5,108 nucleotides of DNA. Source: Burkholderiaceae bacterium (GTDB taxonomy: Bacteria; Pseudomonadota; Gammaproteobacteria; Burkholderiales; Burkholderiaceae_C). The stretch covers positions 1 to 5,108 of the forward strand of contig JALRFN010000187.1 of NCBI GenBank assembly GCA_023268425.1, in the 5' to 3' direction. Made by a program: the position numbers and the translations under genes. Shown here piece after piece: positions 1 through 5,108 of the stretch (positions within the stretch are counted from its first letter, which is position 1; the number at the start of each line of letters is the position of its first letter). The notes under the pieces are model-generated. The model saw nothing but the letters and a program-made list of their open reading frames with translations, searched no databases and was not told the DNA's origin.

Positions 1-152
1 GGCAACGGGTTGACCGAAATGATCGTCGCTCCGCGTTTCTTCGCCTCCTCCAAAGAAGAAAGCATGCGCGGGTGATTCGTGCCGGGGTTTTGACCGATGA
101 TGAAAATCACATGGGCCTTCGCAAAATCGTCCAACTTCACCGTGCCCTTGCC
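1..152 (-). CDS. Internal fragment of an FdhF/YdeP-like molybdopterin oxidoreductase, joined in frame to the soxD start
   Basis: Reading the - strand from about 152 to the left edge gives roughly 50 residues without a stop, including [20 protein letters not shown], then [11 protein letters not shown], then [15 protein letters not shown] recognise the [12 protein letters not shown] and RGATI-x-x-VNPL motifs from the large molybdopterin-dependent oxidoreductases related to formate dehydrogenase alpha and E. coli YdeP, where they lie in the cofactor-binding region of a protein of roughly 750 residues. Only this internal slice is present: its start is replaced by soxD and its end lies beyond the window. 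Such enzymes are cytoplasmic, and they have no established role in the Sox pathway. The substrate cannot be inferred from this slice. The family call is from remembered motifs; the in-frame joining to soxD is seen directly. It is probably a misplaced fragment rather than a neighbour of the sox cluster. Confidence 0.75.
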
Positions 153-155
153 TGC
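135..155. other. Rearrangement junction 1: soxD to oxidoreductase fragment
   Basis: The - strand codons for Gly-Lys-Gly-Thr-Val at 152-138 are expected at this place in SoxD (the lead-in to the first heme domain) and also in FdhF/YdeP-like proteins just before the LDDF...GQNPG segment. The frame passes from one protein to the other without a stop or frameshift. The crossover therefore lies within or next to this 15-base shared stretch. The extent of shared sequence is inferred from family knowledge, as the parental sequences are not in the window. Confidence 0.75.
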
Positions 156-317
156 GGGCAGGCCTTTGAAATCGGGGCGCACATCGATGTCCCAAGCCTT
201 GACTTCGGCCGGTGTGGCATCGCGGCCAATGCCATCCCACGGCGAAGCCGCGTGGGTCGCGACACTGATGGCCAAGAAGGCAGCGGCACCCAATACAGTT
301 CGAATCGTCTTTTTCAT
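138..317 (-). pseudogene. soxD: soxD, N-terminal ~60 codons, inverted and cut off
   Basis: The ATG at 317-315 opens a - strand frame starting [14 protein letters not shown], a Sec signal peptide (basic start, hydrophobic core, cleavage near ATHA-AS at about residue 24). It is followed by [20 protein letters not shown] and [14 protein letters not shown], the conserved lead-in to the first cytochrome domain of SoxD, the diheme subunit of the SoxCD sulfane dehydrogenase. The ATG overlaps the soxC stop by one base (TGATG), the normal coupled soxC-soxD arrangement. After GKGTV the frame leaves SoxD and continues as an unrelated oxidoreductase, with no stop before the edge. The rest of SoxD lies on the opposite strand from 556. 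The two parts fit end to end with about ten residues missing, so this is one gene split by a rearrangement or assembly chimera. It cannot make SoxD as drawn, because the heme domains are elsewhere. Confidence 0.88.
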
Positions 318-568
318 CAGTACACCTGCACGTTGGAGACTTCACCGTTCTCGGAAACTTTCCAAGACTGAATCGCGTTGTTGTGATAAATCGAACGCGT
401 ACCACGAACGGCGCGCAATTGGTTAATCTTGGGCTGCACGTAGCCTGTGCTGTCGATGGCACGGCTTTGCAAAATGGCCGGCTTGCCGTCCCACACCCAA
501 TCGATGTTGAAGCGCGTCAAGGCTTTGGGCAGGACTGCGCCTTCCAAACGGGCCGTGCGCCAGTTGTC
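317..568 (-). pseudogene. soxC: soxC, C-terminal ~83 codons, inverted (sulfane dehydrogenase molybdenum subunit)
   Basis: The - strand reads [20 protein letters not shown], then IDWVWDGKPAILQSRAIDS, TGYVQPKINQLRAVRGTRSI and YHNNAIQSWKV, ending at the TGA at 319-317. This is the C-terminal dimerisation domain of SoxC, a sulfite-oxidase-family molybdoprotein that with SoxD oxidises the sulfane sulfur on SoxY in the periplasm. The full protein is about 430 residues, so some 80% is missing, including the Moco-binding domain and signal peptide. The frame stays open upstream of 568, but what it encodes (HQTRR) is antisense of soxD and no longer SoxC-like, which places the break near 566-570. The apparent TTG start at 547 is not a real start. 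The stop overlaps the soxD ATG, as expected of translationally coupled soxCD. The fragment is inverted relative to the rest of the cluster. Confidence 0.9.
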
Positions 569-573
569 ACGGC
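553..573. other. Rearrangement junction 2: inverted soxC/soxD join
   Basis: The 15 bases at 556-570 read on + as Cys-Ala-Ser-Cys-His, the first SoxD heme motif. On - they are GTGACAACTGGCGCA, which supplies the Asp-Asn-Trp-Arg-Thr of the SoxC C-terminal domain. Left of 556 only the SoxC reading makes sense; right of 570 only the SoxD reading does. The crossover therefore falls within this dual-purpose stretch, and the strand of the sox genes flips there. Confidence 0.8.
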
Positions 574-1452
574 GTGTTTGGTGAATCCAACGAAGTCTTC
601 ACCCCCATCATTGGTGGCACGACGGCGCAAGACATCAAAACTGGACACGTGGCCAACCTCTTGCCGGGTAAGAACTTCCCGCAACGCACGACGATCATGA
701 AAGTGGCCACCGTCTCAACACTGTGGGACTACATCAACCGCGCCATGCCTTGGAACGCGCCGAAATCACTGAGCACCGACCAGGTGTACTCGGTGTTGGC
801 TTACCTGTTGAATTTGGCTGAAATCATTGACACCGATTTCGAGCTGAACCAAGACAGCATCAAGGAAGTGCAAAAACGCATGCCCAACCGCAATGGTATG
901 GTGATGCAAGATGGTTTGTGGCGTGTGGATGGCAAGCCTGACGTGCAAAACACCGCGTGCATGAAAGACTGTCCAACGGAAGTCAAGATCACCTCGTCTT
1001 TGCCTGACTTTGCGCGTGATGCACACGGCAACATCCAAATGCAAAACCGAGTGGTCGGTCCGGTGCGTGGTGCCGACACCGACATGCCAGCTCCCAAGTC
1101 TTTGGACGAAGCCCGTCAAATCGCTCAAAAAGGTCATGATGCGGTCTCTGGAAAGCCGGCAGCGCAAGCGCCAGCAGCTGGTGGCGTGGACGAGGCAGCG
1201 GCCAAGAAGCTGTTGGGCGCCAATTCCTGTACGGCTTGCCATGGCATGACCAACAAGTTGGTGGGCCCCGCGTTTGCCGAAATTCAGGCCAAGTACAAGG
1301 ACCAAGCGGATGGTCTGGCTTACCTCAAAGGCAAGATCAAGAGCGGTGGCTCTGGTGTGTGGGGCTCCACCCCGATGCCGCCTCAAGCGCAACTCAGCGA
1401 TGCCGACTTGGCGGTCTTGGCCAACTGGGTGTTGAAAGGCCAAATCAAATAA
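556..1452 (+). CDS. soxD: soxD, main part without its N-terminus: diheme cytochrome c subunit of SoxCD
   Basis: SoxD passes electrons from the SoxC molybdenum site to soluble cytochrome c in the periplasm. The first heme motif CASCH is at 556-570, followed by [16 protein letters not shown], and [18 protein letters not shown], whose Met is a likely axial ligand. A middle segment carries CMKDC and [11 protein letters not shown], and an Ala/Pro-rich linker lies near 1150-1200. A second class I cytochrome domain follows with CTACH at 1228-1242 and a likely axial Met in TPMPPQ (codon at 1375). The stop is TAA at 1450. The GTG at 574 is in frame but is not the real start, because it would cut off the first heme. 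With the inverted N-terminal piece and about ten missing residues the total is near 370, usual for SoxD. The C-terminal domain closely resembles the next gene's product. Confidence 0.92.
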   Translation, partial: CASCHGVFGESNEVFTPIIGGTTAQDIKTGHVANLLPGKNFPQRTTIMKVATVSTLWDYINRAMPWNAPKSLSTDQVYSVLAYLLNLAEIIDTDFELNQDSIKEVQKRMPNRNGMVMQDGLWRVDGKPDVQNTACMKDCPTEVKITSSLPDFARDAHGNIQMQNRVVGPVRGADTDMPAPKSLDEARQIAQKGHDAVSGKPAAQAPAAGGVDEAAAKKLLGANSCTACHGMTNKLVGPAFAEIQAKYKDQADGLAYLKGKIKSGGSGVWGSTPMPPQAQLSDADLAVLANWVLKGQIK

Positions 1453-1519
1453 GCATGGGTCTTGGTGTGCTGCATATCCGTGTTCACACCGAGCCTCGTT
1501 TCATGTAGAAAGCCTTAAG

Positions 1520-1858
1520 ATGAAAGTCATGAATAGCGTTCGCTTTTTGATTGCCGCAACCGCGCCATTGCTGCTGTTGACCCCAGCGCACGCGCTGGAC
1601 GCTGCAGCGGCGACCCGCTTGGCCGGGCAAAAAGCATGTTTGGCTTGTCACGCCATCGACAAAAAATTGGTTGGTCCCGCCTACCAAGAAGTGGCTGCCA
1701 AGTACAAAGGCATGGATGCCAAGCAATTGGCAGCAAGAATCAAAGCCGGTGGCTCCGGTAAGTGGGGGGCAGTCCCCATGCCTGCGCAGCCAACTTTGAG
1801 TGACGCCGAAGCCGAGTTGTTGGCTGCATGGGTGCTCGCGGGCGCTCCGGCAAAATGA
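1520..1858 (+). CDS. Small periplasmic class I cytochrome c (c551/c8-like), sox-associated
   Basis: The 112-residue protein has a Sec signal peptide (hydrophobic stretch about residues 9-22, cleavage likely after PAHA at 25). It has one heme motif CLACH (40-44), then [22 protein letters not shown], and a likely axial Met87 in VPMP. This is the compact c551/c8 electron-carrier fold. It resembles the last ~85 residues of SoxD so closely (KLVGPA, AKYK, GGSG-x-WG, PMP, LSDA, WVL shared) that the two probably arose by tandem duplication. It likely accepts electrons from SoxCD or SoxAX and carries them toward a terminal oxidase; this is inferred from position and fold. It lies 67 bp after soxD and 41 bp before soxY, in the same direction. 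The start could instead be ATG 1529, since the ribosome site before 1520 is weak; both keep the signal peptide. I give no symbol because sox cytochrome naming differs between species. Confidence 0.88.
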   Translation: MKVMNSVRFLIAATAPLLLLTPAHALDAAAATRLAGQKACLACHAIDKKLVGPAYQEVAAKYKGMDAKQLAARIKAGGSGKWGAVPMPAQPTLSDAEAELLAAWVLAGAPAK

Positions 1859-1899
1859 GTTGAGAGAGTTTTAGTCCTGTTGATATTGAAGGAGCAACA

Positions 1900-2358
1900 A
1901 TGAAAGCGACCCGTCGTGAGATGTTGAAAACCACCGGTGCCCTGGGTACCTTGGTGTCATTGGGTATCGTGACTGCCGAGCAAGCGATTGCAGCAGCAGA
2001 TCCGCGCCCTGAGTTCGCCGCCAAAGACTTGGCTGGTGCTTTGCAAGCCGTTGGCGGCAAAGGTGCTGAGAGCGACAAAGTGAAAGTCAGCGCGCCTGAC
2101 ATCGCCGAAAACGGCGCTGTCGTTCCGGTCGGTGCAAGCAGCGAGTTGGCTGACACCACCGACATGTGGGTCTTGGTTGAAAAGAACCCCAACCCCCTGG
2201 CTGCGGCGTTCATGCTGCCCGCAGGTACCGTTGCAGACGTGGACTTGCGCGTGAAGATGGGCCAGACCTCTGACGTTTACGTCATCGTTAAGGCTGGCGG
2301 CAAATTGCACTTTGCCAAGAAAGAAACCAAAGTGACGCTGGGTGGCTGTGGCGGTTGA
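1900..2358 (+). CDS. soxY: SoxY, sulfur-carrier subunit of SoxYZ
   Basis: SoxY carries pathway intermediates covalently on a C-terminal cysteine. The 152-residue protein begins with a Tat signal (twin Arg at 5-6 in ATRREMLKTTG, a hydrophobic segment, then cleavage near AIAAA, about residue 33). It ends VTLGGCGG, the swinging-arm motif with the carrier Cys150, two residues from the end. The start is supported by AAGGAG at 1889-1894, five bases before the ATG. SoxZ follows 56 bp downstream and has no signal peptide of its own, so it is expected to be exported by hitchhiking with SoxY through Tat. Length and both termini are intact and nothing looks degraded. The identification is secure because the GGCGG tail is diagnostic. 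Confidence 0.98.
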   Translation: MKATRREMLKTTGALGTLVSLGIVTAEQAIAAADPRPEFAAKDLAGALQAVGGKGAESDKVKVSAPDIAENGAVVPVGASSELADTTDMWVLVEKNPNPLAAAFMLPAGTVADVDLRVKMGQTSDVYVIVKAGGKLHFAKKETKVTLGGCGG

Positions 2359-2414
2359 TTCTGCACAGTTGAGCAAGCACATCAAATCATTGAACCGAAT
2401 TTAGGAGAACGATC

Positions 2415-2726
2415 ATGGGTAAACCAATGCGTATTCGCGCCAAGGCTGAAGGCGGCAAGACCAACGTTCGCGTGCTGATGTCTCACCCCATGGAGGGTGG
2501 TCAGCGCAAGGATGGTTCCGGCAACCTGATTCCCGCGCACTACATCAGTGATGTGGAAGCCAAGCACGGCGGCAAAACCGTGATGAAGGCCTCTTGGGGC
2601 ACAGCTGTGTCTCAGAACCCCTATCTGGCGTTCACCTTCAACGGCGGTGCTGCCGGTGAAGAAGTCGAAGTGAGCTGGAAAGACAACCAAGGCGACACCC
2701 GAAGCGACAAGGTTGCGATCAAGTGA
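2415..2726 (+). CDS. soxZ: SoxZ, partner subunit of the SoxYZ carrier
   Basis: The 103-residue, cysteine-free protein has no signal peptide, typical of SoxZ, an immunoglobulin-like beta-sandwich that dimerises with SoxY and helps dock it to SoxAX, SoxB and SoxCD. Visible family motifs are the start MGKPMRIRAKAEGG, LMSHPMEGGQRKD at about 21-33, LIPAHYI and VEVSWKDNQGDTR near the C-terminus. AGGAGA at 2403-2408 sits six bases before the ATG. The gene follows soxY closely, so equal expression is expected. A strong inverted repeat lies just after the stop. Confidence 0.97.
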   Translation: MGKPMRIRAKAEGGKTNVRVLMSHPMEGGQRKDGSGNLIPAHYISDVEAKHGGKTVMKASWGTAVSQNPYLAFTFNGGAAGEEVEVSWKDNQGDTRSDKVAIK

Positions 2727-2733
2727 TGAGTGG

Positions 2734-2761
2734 GTCTCGGCAACACGTGTGTTGCCGAGAC
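2734..2761 (+). promoter_or_regulatory. Perfect 13-bp inverted repeat between soxZ and soxA
   Basis: GTCTCGGCAACAC and its exact complement GTGTTGCCGAGAC are separated by two bases; as RNA this would be about a 12-bp stem with a CGTG tetraloop. It begins 7 bp after the soxZ stop and ends 29 bp before the soxA ATG. Only three T residues follow, so it is a poor intrinsic terminator. It could protect the 3' end of a soxYZ message, partly attenuate transcription into soxA, or be a palindromic protein-binding site (its centre is CACGTG). The hairpin is seen directly; its role is inferred. Confidence 0.75.
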
Positions 2762-2776
2762 TTTGGTATGAGTTTC

Positions 2777-2783
2777 GAGGAGA
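2777..2783 (+). promoter_or_regulatory. soxA ribosome binding site
   Basis: GAGGAGA lies seven bases before the ATG at 2791. It fixes that start over an in-frame upstream start at 2713, which overlaps soxZ and would place 26 non-signal-like residues, read through the hairpin, ahead of the signal peptide. Confidence 0.85.
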
Positions 2784-2790
2784 CGACGTG

Positions 2791-3591
2791 ATGAAAAAAA
2801 GCCTGGCTTTGCTCGCTGTGGCAGCGTCTGCAGCGATCAGTTCTGCCGCTTGGGCAGACAACGTGAGTGATGGCATCGCCAAATACCGCGAGATGCTGCA
2901 AGACGGCAACCCAGCCGAGTTGTTTGAGATGAATGGTGAAGAGTTGTGGAAGACCAAGCGCGGTCCCAAGAACGCTTCGCTGGAACAATGCGATTTGGGC
3001 AAAGGCCCTGGCGTGGTCAAGGGGGCGTTTGTCGAGTTGCCGCGCTTCTTTGCGGACACCGGCCGCGTGCAGGATTTGGAGTCGCGCTTGCTGACTTGCA
3101 TGGAGACCTTGCAGGGCTTGGATGCAGCCAAGATCGCCAAGACCAAATACAACACGGGTGAGCAAGAGAGCTTGCGTGACCTCGCCACTTATGTGGCGGG
3201 GCAGTCGCGTGAAATGGCATTCAATCTGCCGCAATCGCGCCCGGAAGAGCGCGCCATGTACGAAGCGGGCAAGCGTTTGTTTTTCCACCGCAGTGGCACA
3301 CATGATTTTTCATGCAACACCTGCCACGGCGCGGAAGGCAAGCGCATTCGCTTGCAAGACTTGCCGATCTTGAGCTCCAACCCCGGTGACGGCATTGGCT
3401 TTGCGGCCTGGCCGGCGTATCGCGTGGGCAACGGTCAAATGTGGACCATGCAAAAGCGCATCAACGACTGCTATCGTCAGCAGCGCTTCCCCGAGCCCGA
3501 CTTTGCGGGTGAAGCCACCATCGCCTTGGGTGTGTACATGGGTGTGAACGCCAAAGGTGCCAAGAGCATCGCCCCGGCGATCAAGCGTTGA
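2791..3591 (+). CDS. soxA: SoxA, single-heme cytochrome subunit of SoxAX thiosulfate:SoxY conjugating enzyme
   Basis: SoxAX couples thiosulfate oxidatively to the SoxY cysteine, the entry step of the pathway. The 266-residue protein has a Sec signal peptide (MKKSLALLAVAAS..., cleavage after SAAWA at about 22). One heme motif CNTCH (175-179) lies in the C-terminal cytochrome domain. Cys227 in RINDCYRQQRFPEP is in the position of the catalytic, heme-ligating cysteine (persulfide) of SoxA. The N-terminal cytochrome-like domain has no CxxCH; Cys67 (LEQCDLGKGPG) and Cys103 (LLTCMETLQG) remain and probably form a disulfide. This matches the diheme SoxAX class with one heme per subunit, as in Starkeya novella, rather than the three-heme Paracoccus/Rhodovulum class. 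The stop at 3589 is eleven bases before the soxX ATG, and that gap carries the soxX ribosome site. Confidence 0.96.
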   Translation: MKKSLALLAVAASAAISSAAWADNVSDGIAKYREMLQDGNPAELFEMNGEELWKTKRGPKNASLEQCDLGKGPGVVKGAFVELPRFFADTGRVQDLESRLLTCMETLQGLDAAKIAKTKYNTGEQESLRDLATYVAGQSREMAFNLPQSRPEERAMYEAGKRLFFHRSGTHDFSCNTCHGAEGKRIRLQDLPILSSNPGDGIGFAAWPAYRVGNGQMWTMQKRINDCYRQQRFPEPDFAGEATIALGVYMGVNAKGAKSIAPAIKR

Positions 3592-3602
3592 GGAGAAGCA
3601 AC

Positions 3603-4253
3603 ATGCGTCAAATGAAATTTTCAATGGTCGCTGCTGCCTTGGTGCTTTTGGGCACGCAAGGCGCGGTGCAAGCCCAAACCGCCGCCGAAGTGGATGCCCT
3701 GACGAAAAAAGCCCTGGCCTCTTTCCACAGCAAAGGCATTGCCAAAGCCGATCGCCTGATTCAAGACGACAGCAACCGCCTGTGTTCTGAGGCCGATGCG
3801 TCTGGCAAACCTTTGGATGCGGCAACCGCCAAAGCCATCGAAGAGGCGAACCTGAAGGTCATCCATTGGCCCGCAGGCGGTCAATTCTTGGGTGATTGGA
3901 AAAAGGGTGAAAAGATCGCGCAAAGCGGCAAAGGCATGACTTGGAAAGACAAGGATGTCTACAACAACGGCGGCAACTGCTACAACTGCCACCAGATCAA
4001 CAAGGCTGAAGTGTCTTACGGCACGATTGGCCCCAGCCTCTGGAACTACGGAAAGTTGCGTGGCGTGACTGATCCGAGCAGCGCCGCGTCGGCGGAAATT
4101 GTGAAATACACCTGGGGCAAGATTTGGAATGCCCGCGCGTATAACGCGTGTTCCAACATGCCTCGTGCAGGCCACAACGGTGTGCTGACCGAAGACCAAG
4201 TCCGCGACATCATGGCTTTGTTGTTGGATCCGAAATCTCCCGTCAACCAGTGA
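3603..4253 (+). CDS. soxX: SoxX, monoheme cytochrome c subunit of SoxAX
   Basis: SoxX is the electron-accepting partner of SoxA. The 216-residue protein has a Sec signal peptide (MRQMKFSMVAAALVLLG, cleavage about VQA-Q at 24-25). A segment of some 90 residues precedes the cytochrome core; within it, WPAGGQFLGDWKKGEKIAQSG is a typical SoxX lead-in. The heme motif is CYNCH (126-130), followed by GTIGPSLWNYGKLRG, and the axial Met186 lies in CSNMPRAGHNGVLT. Cys61 and Cys183 could form a disulfide. The ATG at 3603 is chosen because AGGAGA at 3591-3596 is six bases upstream; a possible start at 3588 overlaps the soxA stop and adds only five residues. The tight soxA-soxX spacing suggests coupled translation of the two partners. 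A terminator-like hairpin starts nine bases after the stop. Confidence 0.95.
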   Translation: MRQMKFSMVAAALVLLGTQGAVQAQTAAEVDALTKKALASFHSKGIAKADRLIQDDSNRLCSEADASGKPLDAATAKAIEEANLKVIHWPAGGQFLGDWKKGEKIAQSGKGMTWKDKDVYNNGGNCYNCHQINKAEVSYGTIGPSLWNYGKLRGVTDPSSAASAEIVKYTWGKIWNARAYNACSNMPRAGHNGVLTEDQVRDIMALLLDPKSPVNQ

Positions 4254-4262
4254 CGGACTGTG

Positions 4263-4292
4263 GAGCGGTGCCCGAGGGCATCGCTCTTTTTT
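4263..4292 (+). terminator. Intrinsic terminator or attenuator between soxX and soxB
   Basis: GAGCGGTGCCC pairs with GGGCATCGCTC (11 bp counting one G-T wobble, or 10 bp around a CGAG loop) and is followed directly by six T residues at 4287-4292. This is a textbook Rho-independent terminator shape beginning nine bases after the soxX stop. Because soxB follows in the same direction only 40 bp later, it would either end the soxYZAX message or reduce readthrough into soxB. I see no convincing promoter in the 40 bp between it and soxB, so partial readthrough seems more likely than complete separation. Confidence 0.85.
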
Positions 4293-4315
4293 GTTTCAAA
4301 TATCAGTGTTCAATT

Positions 4316-4323
4316 AAAAAGGA
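4316..4323 (+). promoter_or_regulatory. soxB ribosome binding site
   Basis: AAAAAGGA ends eight bases before the ATG at 4332 and supports that start. The second ATG at 4338 would be 14 bases away and would still keep the twin arginine. Confidence 0.7.
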
Positions 4324-4331
4324 ATATTTCC

Positions 4332-5108
4332 ATGAGCATGGGTCGTCGTGAATTCTTGCAGATGCTGGCTGTGGCCAGTGCGGGTGGCATGGCCTTGGGT
4401 CACAAAGACGTGTTGGCGGGCAAGCCCGGCGCGTCAGAAGCCCTTTACAACGTGCCCAAATTTGGCAACGTGAGCTTTCTGCATTTCACCGACTGCCACG
4501 CTCAATTGAAACCGATTTATTTCCGCGAACCCAATGTGAACCTGGGTGTGGCTGAGGCAGTGGGGCGTCCGCCGCACATCGTGGGCGAAACTTTGTTGAA
4601 GCACTTCAACATTCCCGCACACAGCGCGCAGGCCCACGCCTTCACCTACTTGGATTTTGAGCAGGCCGCCAAGACCTACGGCAAGGTGGGTGGCTTTGCG
4701 CACTTGGCGACTTTGGTCAAGCAGATGCGAGCCAGCCGCCCTGGGGCGATTTTGCTGGACGGGGGCGACACGTGGCAGGGTTCGGCCACGGCACTGTGGA
4801 CCAAGGGCCAAGACATGGTCGACGCCTGTAAATTGCTGGGCGTGGACATGATGTGTCCGCACTGGGAGTTCACGCTGGGCGCCGATCGGGTCAAAGAGAT
4901 CATCGAGAAAGATTTTGCGGGCAAGCTGGAGTTCTTGGCGCAAAACGTGCACACCACCGATTTTGAAGACCAGGTCTTCAAGCCCTACGCCATGCGTGAG
5001 ATGAACGGCGTCAAGGTCGCCGTGATTGGGCAAGCCTTCCCATACACACCCATTGCCAACCCGCGTTACAGGGTGCCGGATTGGAGCTTTGGCATCAAAG
5101 ACGAAAAC
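4332..5108 (+). CDS. soxB: SoxB, dimanganese thiosulfohydrolase, N-terminal 259 residues (runs off the window)
   Basis: SoxB hydrolyses the terminal sulfone from SoxY-bound thiosulfonate, releasing sulfate in the periplasm. It belongs to the 5'-nucleotidase/calcineurin-like metallophosphoesterase superfamily. A Tat signal opens the protein (GRREFLQMLAVASAGGMALG, twin Arg 5-6), fitting export of a cofactor-loaded enzyme. Metal-site motifs are visible in order: FTDCHAQLKP (Asp54, His56), ILLDGGDTWQGS (Asp146), and HWEFTLG (177-183), the SoxB form of the family GNHE motif. AQNVHTTDFED follows, and the reading frame is open to the last base. The family is about 560-570 residues, so a little under half is present, and the C-terminal substrate-binding domain lies outside. 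The sequence before HWEF is CP, where many SoxB have a TG or VG pair. Its position at the end of the cluster is common in betaproteobacteria. Confidence 0.97.
   Translation, partial: MSMGRREFLQMLAVASAGGMALGHKDVLAGKPGASEALYNVPKFGNVSFLHFTDCHAQLKPIYFREPNVNLGVAEAVGRPPHIVGETLLKHFNIPAHSAQAHAFTYLDFEQAAKTYGKVGGFAHLATLVKQMRASRPGAILLDGGDTWQGSATALWTKGQDMVDACKLLGVDMMCPHWEFTLGADRVKEIIEKDFAGKLEFLAQNVHTTDFEDQVFKPYAMREMNGVKVAVIGQAFPYTPIANPRYRVPDWSFGIKDEN

Noticed and set aside
72..426. Two overlapping + strand frames at 72-371 and 97-426
   Set aside because: Both are antisense to the SoxD leader, SoxC tail and oxidoreductase fragment, and their products show no recognisable features.
317..547. A 76-residue stand-alone - strand gene starting at TTG 547
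   Set aside because: It is simply the C-terminal end of SoxC; the recognisable SoxC sequence continues upstream of the supposed start to about 568.
138..570. A programmed invertible (phase-variable) segment switching soxCD on and off
   Set aside because: The two ends do not form inverted repeats of each other (no shared complement longer than about five bases), no recombinase is present, and inverting the segment would not restore the missing front of soxC.
766..1443. Long - strand open frame opposite soxD (225 codons)
   Set aside because: It is an antisense shadow of the well-supported soxD frame, with no recognisable motifs and no ribosome site. The same applies to the long - strand frames opposite soxZ/soxA (2382-3188, 2719-3303), soxX (3621-4199) and soxB (4434-5033).
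574..1452. SoxD starting at GTG 574
   Set aside because: The first heme motif CASCH lies immediately upstream in frame (556-570), and no signal peptide follows the GTG.
1453..1519. A promoter or terminator in the 67-bp gap between soxD and the small cytochrome
   Set aside because: I see no stable hairpin with a T tract and no convincing -35/-10 pair.
4291..4319. A sigma70-like promoter for soxB (TTGTTT, 17 bases, TTAAAA)
   Set aside because: The match is weak, the -10 would overlap the ribosome site, and the predicted start would leave almost no leader. It could be chance in an AT-rich spacer.

Overview
The window is most of a thiosulfate-oxidation (Sox) gene cluster from a Gram-negative bacterium. 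The order soxC-soxD-cytochrome c-soxY-soxZ-soxA-soxX-soxB, the moderately GC-rich coding, AGGAG-type ribosome sites and the protein style suggest a betaproteobacterium, probably Burkholderiales (Comamonadaceae-like). That placement is inference; no marker gene is present.

From about 556 to the right edge the layout is conventional and all on the + strand: the larger part of soxD (diheme cytochrome subunit of SoxCD), a small class I cytochrome c (1520-1858), soxY (1900-2358), soxZ (2415-2726), soxA (2791-3591, a single-heme type), soxX (3603-4253) and the first 259 codons of soxB (4332 to the edge). A perfect 13-bp inverted repeat separates soxZ from soxA. A strong intrinsic terminator or attenuator separates soxX from soxB. 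Together the proteins form the periplasmic pathway: SoxAX attaches thiosulfate to the cysteine of SoxYZ, SoxB hydrolyses the terminal sulfone to sulfate, SoxCD oxidises the remaining sulfane sulfur, and c-type cytochromes carry the electrons away. The presence of soxCD implies complete oxidation to sulfate rather than sulfur storage.

The left 570 bases are scrambled. On the - strand one reads the last ~83 residues of SoxC (568 down to 317), then the start of SoxD (317 down to ~138), which runs in frame into an internal piece of an unrelated FdhF/YdeP-like molybdopterin oxidoreductase (~152 down to the left edge). SoxD resumes on the + strand at its first heme motif at 556. The two soxD pieces are complementary, lacking only about ten residues between them, so one soxD has been split and its front end inverted together with the tail of soxC. 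Both junctions lie in short stretches that make sense in both joined genes, the signature of microhomology-driven template switching. The simplest explanation is a chimera from genome amplification or assembly; a genuine rearrangement is possible and would have disabled soxC and soxD. I see no evidence of a new biological system. The junctions are the most important thing to check.
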